Below, piece after piece: positions 50,055-56,054 of a stretch of DNA of 64,000 bases. Each line of letters starts with the position of its first letter. Position 1 is the first letter of the stretch. The notes below the pieces were generated by a model, which saw only the letters and a program-made list of their open reading frames with translations, searched no databases and was not told the DNA's origin. A program made the translations under genes and the position numbers. This DNA comes from Exiguobacterium sp. RIT594 (GTDB taxonomy: Bacteria; Bacillota; Bacilli; Exiguobacteriales; Exiguobacteriaceae), in NCBI RefSeq assembly GCF_003339585.1, contig NZ_QPKF01000001.1, forward strand, positions 1,302,001 to 1,366,000. The letters run 5' to 3'.

Positions 50055-50085
50055 GCTGATTTGAAGATAGAGGAAGTGTATACGT

Positions 50086-50391
50086 ATGGATTACGAGTTA
50101 GATCGCATCATTGATTACCTGAACCGGAACTTTCACGACCATGTCAGTTCTTTTTCCGGAATGATTTTAAAAGAAACCCCGCCGGCCATCATATTAATTG
50201 AAGATCATGTCCGGCGGCAGCTGGGTCAAGCTTTGTATCAATATCCTGAATTCATTTCAGAAATTGAGGATACCATTTTCCGATGTCTCATTGATCTCCG
50301 GGGAAACAAGGAGTCCGATGATCCGACGGAGATTTTCATCGCAAAAGCCCAGCTGTATTCCCCTTATCATTATCTCGTCACGTTTTTATAA
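50086..50391 (+). CDS. Hypothetical protein, 101 aa
   Basis: A small cytoplasmic, mixed alpha/beta protein (DYELDRIIDYLNRNFHDHVSSF at the start). Not recognised. GAGGAAG lies nine bases before the ATG. It is 31 bp downstream of the sensor kinase and 15 bp upstream of the isochorismatase-like gene, so the three probably form an operon. Confidence 0.75.
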   Translation: MDYELDRIIDYLNRNFHDHVSSFSGMILKETPPAIILIEDHVRRQLGQALYQYPEFISEIEDTIFRCLIDLRGNKESDDPTEIFIAKAQLYSPYHYLVTFL

Positions 50392-50406
50392 GGAGTCGAT
50401 TGACAT

Positions 50407-50952
50407 ATGAAAAAAACAGGAACCGCCTTATTGATCGTCGATATCATTAACAAAATGGATTTTGAAGGTGCGGAAGATTTACTCGCCGAAACTCGTCCGA
50501 TTTTAACACCGTTAGTCGAGCTTAAACATATATGTAAAACGTATGATATTCCGGTCATTTATGTGAATGATAATTTTGGTCTTTGGCAGGAAAATGTCGA
50601 TCAAATTGTTGAGGAATGCCGCGGAGGTCTCGGAGATGTGTTTGTCCAGGCCCTGCATCCGCAACAGGATGATTATTTTATCATCAAACCGAAACACTCC
50701 GGTTTTTATGGTACTCAATTGGATATTTTGTTAAAACACCTTAACGTCTCCCGTTTGATCATTACCGGCATCACGACCGACATGTGCATCCTATTTACCG
50801 CGAACGACGCTTACATGCGGGAGTATGAGATTTGGGTGCCGCAAGACTGTACAGCCGCTGAAACGAGCGAAGCCAAAGAACACGCCTTAGAAATTCTGCA
50901 TACGACGTTATCCATCGACTGTTCCGAAAGTAATACCGTATCGTTCGATTAA
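50407..50952 (+). CDS. Isochorismatase-like cysteine hydrolase
   Basis: A 181-residue cysteine hydrolase of the isochorismatase superfamily (nicotinamidase-like fold). The catalytic triad is Asp12 (LLIVDIIN), Lys96 (KPKHSGF) and Cys127 (TDMCILFTA), all in place. The reaction could be hydrolysis of an amide or isochorismate; the family is too diverse to decide. AAGGAG precedes the ATG. Third gene after the sensor kinase; no terminator is obvious behind it. Confidence 0.9.
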   Translation: MKKTGTALLIVDIINKMDFEGAEDLLAETRPILTPLVELKHICKTYDIPVIYVNDNFGLWQENVDQIVEECRGGLGDVFVQALHPQQDDYFIIKPKHSGFYGTQLDILLKHLNVSRLIITGITTDMCILFTANDAYMREYEIWVPQDCTAAETSEAKEHALEILHTTLSIDCSESNTVSFD

Positions 50953-51055
50953 TCAAACGGAATGTAGTGTGGACATAACGAACAGAACAATTTTATCAAC
51001 TGGTATCCATTTCATTTTCCAGAACATTACATTTTGATGACAATCTTCCCTCTCC

Positions 51056-51081
51056 GGTTTCCGATTTTTTAAAACAGGTAT
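51056..51081 (+). promoter_or_regulatory. Candidate sigma-B promoter of the Mn catalase gene
   Basis: GGTTTC (51056-51061), 14 bp, AGGTAT (51076-51081). The B. subtilis Mn-catalase gene ydbD is a sigma-B gene, which fits. Confidence 0.4.
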
Positions 51082-51085
51082 ATGT

Positions 51086-51108
51086 ATCATGTACATTTTA
51101 TACATGTT
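51086..51108. promoter_or_regulatory. 23-bp dyad, Mn catalase promoter
   Basis: ATCATGTA, seven bases (CATTTTA), TACATGTT: the most symmetric copy of the dyad. It would cover the start region of the catalase transcript, a repression position. Confidence 0.55.
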
Positions 51109-51132
51109 TTTAATCCAAGGGAGGAATCGTTC

Positions 51133-52014
51133 ATGTTCAGACATCAAAAGGAACTACAGTTCGAGGTGAAAGTCGACCGTCCAGATCCGAAGTTGGCACG
51201 GTCTGTGCAGGAAGTATTAGGCGGACAATTTGGGGAAATGACCGTCATGATGCAGTATTTATTCCAAGGATTCAATTGCCGTGGAAATGAGAAATACAAA
51301 GATATGTTGATGGACATCGGAACGGAAGAAATCGGACATGTCGAAATGCTCTGTTCCTTGATTTCACAATTACTTGATGGAGCCTCACCTGATGATCAGG
51401 CAGAAGCAGCCAAGGATCCGGCGATTGCGGCTATTTTAGGAGGCATGAATCCACAACACCTGCTCGTCAGCGGGCTTGGAGGGCTGCCTTCCAACTCAAA
51501 CGGTGTTCCGTGGAACGGTTCTTACATCGTCGCAAGCGGCAACTTGTTAGCAGATATGCGTTCCAATCTGCATGCCGAGTCACAAGGGCGTCTTCAAGTC
51601 GCACGCCTCTATCATATGACAAACGATGAAGGAGTTAAGGCGACCCTTCGGAAAATGCTGGCACGTGATCGGTATCACCAATACCAATGGCTGGCTGCAA
51701 TTGAAGAATTGGAAGAAAAGAATGGAATCGTCGTACCTGCGACATTTGCTCCGGAGGATGAATTGGAGGCACAGCCCCACGCTTATGAATTTTGGGATCT
51801 CTCGGAAGGAACAGCTTCAAAAGAAGGCCGCTGGTCCCAGGGAAGTGCGCAGGATGGGACCGGAGAATTCGTTCACCTGGAAAACCCTGCACCCCAAGGC
51901 CAAATACCGGATCCCGAAATTCCGGCCCACAATCTGCATCATGATTTAAACGAGCCGCAACAAAAAAGAGGAATTACAGATACCGTAAAACACATTTTAA
52001 AGGACAAGGAATAA
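51133..52014 (+). CDS. Manganese catalase
   Basis: A 293-residue non-haem dimanganese catalase that breaks down hydrogen peroxide. The metal ligands Glu35, Glu66, His69, Glu149 and His182 are all present, within one residue of the numbering known for Lactobacillus plantarum catalase. The C-terminal ~60 residues form the usual extended tail. Closest in type to the Bacillus YdbD/CotJC group. The ATG at 51133 follows GGGAGG; an earlier in-frame ATG at 51082 lies inside the dyad region. Probably under sigma-B and the Rrf2-type dyad. Terminator at 52080. Confidence 0.95.
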   Translation: MFRHQKELQFEVKVDRPDPKLARSVQEVLGGQFGEMTVMMQYLFQGFNCRGNEKYKDMLMDIGTEEIGHVEMLCSLISQLLDGASPDDQAEAAKDPAIAAILGGMNPQHLLVSGLGGLPSNSNGVPWNGSYIVASGNLLADMRSNLHAESQGRLQVARLYHMTNDEGVKATLRKMLARDRYHQYQWLAAIEELEEKNGIVVPATFAPEDELEAQPHAYEFWDLSEGTASKEGRWSQGSAQDGTGEFVHLENPAPQGQIPDPEIPAHNLHHDLNEPQQKRGITDTVKHILKDKE

Positions 52015-52079
52015 CATCCTCGAAACTGAGCGTAAACGTCAGTCAACATTCAGATTAAATCCAAGTAAGCAACCATTTG

Positions 52080-52109
52080 CCCTCTCTTCTACCGAGAAGA
52101 GAGGGTTTC
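52080..52109 (+). terminator. Terminator of the Mn catalase gene
   Basis: 11-bp perfect stem CCCTCTCTTCT/AGAAGAGAGGG with loop ACCG, then TTTCGT. Confidence 0.75.
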
Positions 52110-52149
52110 GTAACTTTTTAAGTCTTTTCCACAGATTTATCAAAAATCA

Positions 52150-52260
52150 GGCGAGAATACTCTCACCTCTAAGTGTCTCGGGCGAAGCCCAGCGTAAGTG
52201 GGAGATGAATCGCCTTCGGGCAAGGCGTGTCTTACGACACGTCAATTGTCCGACGTTCTC
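52150..52260 (-). ncRNA. TnpB-type omega-RNA-like right end, minus strand
   Basis: On the minus strand: stem-loop GTGTC-GTAA-GACAC (52227-52240), stem GCCTT/AAGGC (52212-52226), then GATTCATCTCCCACTTA ... TTAGAGGTGAGAG and GTATTC. The order 'GATTCAT, CTCCCAC stem, GTGGGAG-like return, TATTC' is one I recall from right ends of Bacillota IS605/TnpB elements. The presumed guide would lie below about 52150. Recollection-based, not searched. Confidence 0.45.
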
Positions 52261-52299
52261 GGTTTGAAAACACTTTAAACCAGGAATAAATAATATGTC

Positions 52300-52552
52300 G
52301 TGTTCTTTGAAAACTGAAGGTATAGGGTTGTGACAGGAAATTCGTTTGTCACGTAAAATCTTCAACGTTCACCTTGCGGATGACTGAAGTAGCGAAAACC
52401 AAGCAGAGTAAGCATCCGCACAAAAGAAACTGACAAGATTAAAATCCAACCGTCGGGACGACGGGGTTAGCCTGATAAATTTCCGACCAATAGGTTGGAT
52501 AACTCAGGAATCCTTCACCTCTTAGCATAGCGTAGGTGGAGGTAGTTCAAAC
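52300..52552 (+). ncRNA. TnpB-type omega-RNA-like right end, plus strand
   Basis: Successive helices: 52315-52319 with 52360-52364 enclosing 52330-52335 with 52347-52352; 52375-52382 with 52413-52420 (8 bp); 52450-52455 with 52459-52464; 52445-52450 or so with 52494-52499; and a final 9-bp stem 52512-52520 with 52534-52542. It is preceded by AGGAATCC and followed by GTTCAAAC, the usual end of a TnpB guide-RNA scaffold. The presumed guide starts near 52552. Confidence 0.5.
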
Positions 52553-52634
52553 CGGTTCACCAAACTCATGATTTAGGACTCAGTTTCTTGGCGGATTCTT
52601 TACCAAGTTGTCACTGGCTGTTCATAGACAATCG

Positions 52635-52668
52635 AACCCGGCCTTACTCGTGGAACCTTGCCCGGGTT
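52635..52668 (+). terminator. Hairpin overlapping the 3' end of the DCC gene
   Basis: AACCCGG (52635-52641) pairs with CCGGGTT (52662-52668), followed by TCTTTT on the plus strand. It may stop plus-strand transcription from the omega-RNA region; it overlaps the last codons of the minus-strand gene. Confidence 0.45.
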
Positions 52669-53033
52669 TCTTTTGAAGGCAACAGGCATTGTTGTTTCTG
52701 CCCGAACCATTTGTGACGGTGTTTTGCAATGAAATCATATGCGAGATCTCTTGCCGCACGCGGTAAAACACGGAAGATGGATGCGAGCGGCCACGCCCCA
52801 TTCAAATGCTTCGTAATCTGAAGTGCTGCATCTGATTTAACGTAAGGAATTCCCTCTTCAATGACGACCACACTGTCCAGGTCGGGAGGCAAACGATGTT
52901 TTTGAATAAGTTCCTGTCCTTTGATGCCTTGAAGCGAGGCAAACTGATAGTAGCCATGATCACGCTTCAAGATGAACTGTACACTGGTATCACATAAATT
53001 ACACTCTCCATCAAATAAGATGATTGGTTTCAT
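52644..53033 (-). CDS. DCC-family thiol-disulfide oxidoreductase-like protein (DUF393)
   Basis: A 129-residue thioredoxin-like protein of the DUF393/DCC family (YuxK type). The motif DGECNLCD gives the redox pair Cys11/Cys14 directly after strand 1. Further family marks are FASLQG and the C-terminal YDFIAKHRHKWFG. It is likely a cytoplasmic thiol oxidoreductase; its substrate is unknown. The ATG at 53033 has GGGGG nine bases upstream. A 23-bp dyad (53140-53162) lies upstream. A terminator-like hairpin on the other strand overlaps its end. Confidence 0.9.
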   Translation of the reverse strand: MKPIILFDGECNLCDTSVQFILKRDHGYYQFASLQGIKGQELIQKHRLPPDLDSVVVIEEGIPYVKSDAALQITKHLNGAWPLASIFRVLPRAARDLAYDFIAKHRHKWFGQKQQCLLPSKETRARFHE

Positions 53034-53139
53034 GTTCCTGTGCCCCCTCTGACAATTGGTTCGATTCCTTATTCTTCTATCCTACATCAGATGAATCGAA
53101 CACACTTACATTTTCACTTCTTATTTTTCTAAGTATTCA

Positions 53140-53162
53140 TCCATATAACTTTTATACATGTT
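53140..53162. promoter_or_regulatory. 23-bp dyad, DCC gene promoter region
   Basis: On the minus strand AACATGTA, seven bases (TAAAAGT), TATATGGA. The left arm is identical to that at the kinase and catalase; the right arm is degenerate. It lies about 107 bp upstream of the DCC gene. Confidence 0.4.
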
Positions 53163-53172
53163 TTCTGCCTGT

Positions 53173-53583
53173 TTAATTGGATTTCATCCAGCGGGAGTCC
53201 ACCATGCGAAGCAAGTTCATTAAATCGCCTTCTGTCCTGATGACGGCTTGGCAAGCGACAGCTTCATTTTGAAGCAATTTTATCCGTACCGGTGTCTCAT
53301 TGATAAAACAGAGCGCAAACAGCAGTTCCGAATGTATTTTTGTATATGCCGCGACTGCCAGTAATTCTTCATTTAAACGTTCTCTTACTTCTTCACTCGT
53401 ATGCATGTGCAAAAGGTGAATCGTTTCATGAAGAAGAGATGATTTAAGACGATCCGAAATATCCAAATACCGGACTTCAAGATGTATATCCTGTCCATGT
53501 CCCCATCGCGTCGTCAGAAAATACGGTGGACTGACTAACTCCTGAATAAATCGAATGATACGATCAATACTTATCTCAGACAT
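53173..53583 (-). CDS. Rrf2-associated hypothetical protein, copy B
   Basis: A 136-residue helical cytoplasmic protein, paralogue of the protein at 46046-46471. Shared marks: MSEISID at the start, PP-FL near 25, LEVRYL, TSEEVRERLNEELLAVAAYTKIHSELL. Function unknown. The ATG at 53583 has AGAGAGG upstream; a longer in-frame start has none. It follows rrf2 copy B by 231 bp, in the same order and strand as in module A. A copy of the 23-bp dyad lies 76 bp upstream. Confidence 0.8.
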   Translation of the reverse strand: MSEISIDRIIRFIQELVSPPYFLTTRWGHGQDIHLEVRYLDISDRLKSSLLHETIHLLHMHTSEEVRERLNEELLAVAAYTKIHSELLFALCFINETPVRIKLLQNEAVACQAVIRTEGDLMNLLRMVDSRWMKSN

Positions 53584-53658
53584 AAAGAAACCTCTCTTCT
53601 CACTTCGATACGACAAACGCACCGAAGACCTTCATTTTTAGGACGTGATTGACACTTA

Positions 53659-53681
53659 AACATATGTAAAATAAGTATGTT
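53659..53681. promoter_or_regulatory. 23-bp dyad, copy-B partner gene
   Basis: AACATATG, seven bases (TAAAATA), AGTATGTT. The right arm is identical to that at the kinase gene (47643-47650). Confidence 0.5.
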
Positions 53682-53762
53682 TTAATCGTGGTCATTTCAC
53701 ATCACGTACCTTTTTATTTTAACATAACGAGACTTTCCAAGCCGAATCGCAAGCAACGAAAC

Positions 53763-53800
53763 ACGGTTTTCCTCTCACCCGTAGGAAAAAGGAAAACCGT
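53763..53800 (-). terminator. Terminator of rrf2 copy B
   Basis: 10-bp perfect stem ACGGTTTTCC/GGAAAACCGT, with GTTTCGTT after it on the minus strand. Confidence 0.65.
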
Positions 53801-53814
53801 ACTTTCCTATTGCA

Positions 53815-54210
53815 TCATACTTTTACTTTCGTCAAGTCTTCCAGTGTGTAGGCTTGTAAGGCGTTCGCAAACAAAAGGAATGCTTCATCAAAGGCCTGAC
53901 GTGTGTTCTTAAGCGTCTCTTTTTCATTGGTTGGCAATACTTCTTTTAGATAGGAAACTTCTTCAAACAGAGCTACGACTTGCCCCAATGTAATTTCATT
54001 TGGTGCCTTGGCCAGTTTAAACCCGCCGTTGCGCCCTTGATAAGACGTGATTAAACCAAACTTGCTTAACGCATGGACAATCTTCATCAAATGATTTTTT
54101 GAGATGGCATAATGATCCGCCACTTCCTGGATTTGAACAAGCCGGTTCGGATTCAACGTCGCATACAACAGGACGCGAATCGCATAATCCGTCGAACGTG
54201 TCATTTTCAT
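53815..54210 (-). CDS. Rrf2-family regulator without cysteines, copy B
   Basis: A 131-residue Rrf2-type regulator. The DNA-binding half (MKMTRSTDYAIRVLL..., ISKNHLMKIVHALSKFGLITSYQGRNGGFKLAK) is almost the same as in copy A (46686-47078); the C-terminal half differs more. No Cys occurs anywhere from the chosen start, so it should not carry the Fe-S cluster of NsrR or IscR. The ATG at 54210 has GAAGGTG upstream; a longer frame with several Cys has no ribosome site and no family similarity. With the partner gene it forms module B. Confidence 0.9.
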   Translation of the reverse strand: MKMTRSTDYAIRVLLYATLNPNRLVQIQEVADHYAISKNHLMKIVHALSKFGLITSYQGRNGGFKLAKAPNEITLGQVVALFEEVSYLKEVLPTNEKETLKNTRQAFDEAFLLFANALQAYTLEDLTKVKV

Positions 54211-54412
54211 TCTTTTCACCTTCTTGAGTTCTTGCCGTTCTAAGCAGACAAATACGAGTGTGTCGATCGTAATAATTTCCGTGCAGTTGCACATATTATT
54301 TATCAAATATAGAATATTTTCTTAGATTTGACAATCCAATTAACTGCGTCATATTTTTTCTTTTCAAGGCTGTCATCATGGACAGACCTGTTTTTTAGCA
54401 ATCAATCGTACC

Positions 54413-54450
54413 AAAAAGGACATTCCGTCTGACGGAAATGTCCTTTTAAA
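54413..54450 (-). terminator. Terminator of the YccA-like gene
   Basis: Stem AAAAGGACATT.CCGTC/GACGG.AATGTCCTTTT with TG-type loop; A5 on the left gives a T run on the minus strand, seven bases past the stop. Confidence 0.9.
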
Positions 54451-54456
54451 TCGTTA

Positions 54457-55194
54457 TTAATCCCGTGCTGCCAAACGATACAGCAGATCAAGCAACTCGA
54501 TGTACAGCCAGATGATCGTGACGATTAATCCGAACGCGGCCACCCACTCCATCGATTTCGGTGCACGGGCCTGGACTTGTTGCGAGATAAAATCAAAGTC
54601 CATCACGAGCGACAGGGAAGCGACGATCACGATGACGAACTGAATCCCGATCGCAAGCGGTGAACTGCCTGTCATGAACGGCAGATCGACACCAAATAAT
54701 GCGAGTAACAAGTTGACGCCGTACAAGACGAGAATCGACAGTATCGCTGCCGTAACTGCTGAGCGGAACCGTTGCGTGACTTTAATCATGCCCGTCGAAT
54801 AGACGAACCACATCGCAAACGACACGACAAATGTCGCGAGGACTGCCTTCCCGACAAGTCCCGGATACATGCTTTCGAACATCAATGAAATCGAACCGAC
54901 GGCGACCCCTTCAACAATCGCGTAGACCGGTGAAAGTACCGGTGCCGTTCGTGGTTTAAACGTGATGATTAGGGCGAGAATCAACCCGAGGACGACTCCC
55001 CCGATCAAAGACGGTACTAAAAATTGCGGATTCGCGGCTAAGAAGAACCAGGTTCCTCCGGCTGCTGCCGTGACGAGCGCAAGTAAGAGGAAAATCTTAC
55101 TCATCGTCCCGGCCTTCGTCATCGGCCGTTCGCCGGCACCCGCCGTCTCGAAACCACGGCGTAAGGCTGGATTCACTTTAAAACGTGTTGCCAT
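54457..55194 (-). CDS. Bax inhibitor-1/YccA family membrane protein
   Basis: A 245-residue BI-1-like protein with seven hydrophobic helices between about 31 and 238. In this family the protein may leak Ca2+ or regulate proteases such as FtsH. Family marks include the Asp residues in the last helices (LVMDFDFISQQV and IELLDLLYRL). It has a 30-residue soluble N-terminus (RRGFETAG). AAGGAG lies ten bases before the ATG. Monocistronic, terminator at 54413. Confidence 0.9.
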   Translation of the reverse strand: MATRFKVNPALRRGFETAGAGERPMTKAGTMSKIFLLLALVTAAAGGTWFFLAANPQFLVPSLIGGVVLGLILALIITFKPRTAPVLSPVYAIVEGVAVGSISLMFESMYPGLVGKAVLATFVVSFAMWFVYSTGMIKVTQRFRSAVTAAILSILVLYGVNLLLALFGVDLPFMTGSSPLAIGIQFVIVIVASLSLVMDFDFISQQVQARAPKSMEWVAAFGLIVTIIWLYIELLDLLYRLAARD

Positions 55195-55252
55195 CTTGCG
55201 TTCACTCCTTCTGTTTTTCTATTTCTTATTACGGTTGTTTCCCGGAAAAGTT

Positions 55253-56044
55253 TCAGCTTAACCAGCTATTTAACGCATTCAGTTGCAGCATCACGACCGG
55301 GATCGACGCTTTAGCCGAGACGAGATGCGACGTCGCCTGTCCGACTTTCCCTGTCGTAACGAACGGTTCGTCCATCATGCCTTCACCGATCGGTCCAAAC
55401 GGATCACTGTCGATGATGCGATGCTGATAACGAATGAAGACTTCTTCATCTCCTTGCCGCATCTTGCATCCCGATTCCTCGAGCGGCCGGTCGATCCCGT
55501 ATTCGGCATAATGCCAAACAGTTGTCGAATCCCACGGTGACCCTATATGCAGAATCTGTCCATCCGCTTCAATGAACTTCTCTAGCGGCGATCCGGGACC
55601 AAATCCGTTCTCGATCGTATGACCCGCGACAAACATTTCCGCGTCTTTTCCCCAGGCGGTGACCGACCACATCGGATGGGCACTGCGTTTGACGTCCGGG
55701 AACGTCCGGAACAGTTCAGGTACCTTGCCGATACTCCGGGTTGGTGTCTTCGCCGGATCATACGCCGGCATTTCCTGACGGATCGTTTCCCACCAATCTT
55801 CCGGAACGGCAGGACGGCTCCAGTTTTTCGGATCCGAATTATCCGTACTCTGTGCCGCCATCATGATCAGACCGTCCGGCGTGATGACTTCCTGCAACGC
55901 TTCGATCAGCGCTTGTGCCCCGCCGGGAATCCAGCCGATCTGTTTCATCGCGCTGTGGACGAACACTTTCATACCGGGCGTGACCCCCAGCTGTTTTAAA
56001 TCTGCGATCAGCATCGATTTCGTGACCATTTGTCTTGTTTCCAT
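55253..56044 (-). CDS. AAC(3)-type aminoglycoside N-acetyltransferase family protein
   Basis: 263 residues of the antibiotic acetyltransferase AAC(3)/YokD family, using acetyl-CoA. Marks: VHSAMKQIGWIPGGAQALIEAL, LIMMAAQSTDNSDP, RTFPDVKRSAHPMWSVTAWG and the C-terminal GQATSHLVSAKASI. Chromosomal homologues in Bacillus often do not confer resistance, so a native substrate is likely. The ATG at 56044 has GAGGGG upstream; a longer frame overlaps sbcC without a ribosome site. It begins 10 bp after the sbcC stop and is thus part of the sbcD-sbcC operon. Confidence 0.88.
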   Translation of the reverse strand: METRQMVTKSMLIADLKQLGVTPGMKVFVHSAMKQIGWIPGGAQALIEALQEVITPDGLIMMAAQSTDNSDPKNWSRPAVPEDWWETIRQEMPAYDPAKTPTRSIGKVPELFRTFPDVKRSAHPMWSVTAWGKDAEMFVAGHTIENGFGPGSPLEKFIEADGQILHIGSPWDSTTVWHYAEYGIDRPLEESGCKMRQGDEEVFIRYQHRIIDSDPFGPIGEGMMDEPFVTTGKVGQATSHLVSAKASIPVVMLQLNALNSWLS

Positions 56045-56054
56045 TTCGCACCCC

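Larger units (their letters stand above)
52145..52552. mobile_element. IS200/IS605 (TnpB) relic, two right-end RNA structures, no transposase gene
   Basis: The 630-bp gap between the catalase and DCC genes has no coding capacity but holds two RNA-like structures facing outwards (minus 52145-52260, plus 52300-52552). Both look like the right-end region of IS605-family elements that encodes the TnpB guide (omega) RNA. No tnpA or tnpB frame, not even broken, is visible between them. This could be the merged remains of two insertions or a MITE-like non-autonomous element. Confidence 0.45.

Noticed and set aside
52147-52365. 72-codon frame on the minus strand
   Set aside because: It lies within the omega-RNA-like relic, has no ribosome site and does not resemble TnpB.
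52145-52552. Riboswitch, OLE RNA or CRISPR array in the non-coding gap
   Set aside because: There are no direct repeats of constant spacing, no downstream gene in riboswitch position, and no OapA-like gene; the end motifs fit TnpB scaffolds better.
54366-54395. Plus-strand terminator (CTGTC/GACAG then T6)
   Set aside because: The stem is only 5 bp and no plus-strand gene ends upstream; kept out of the feature list.
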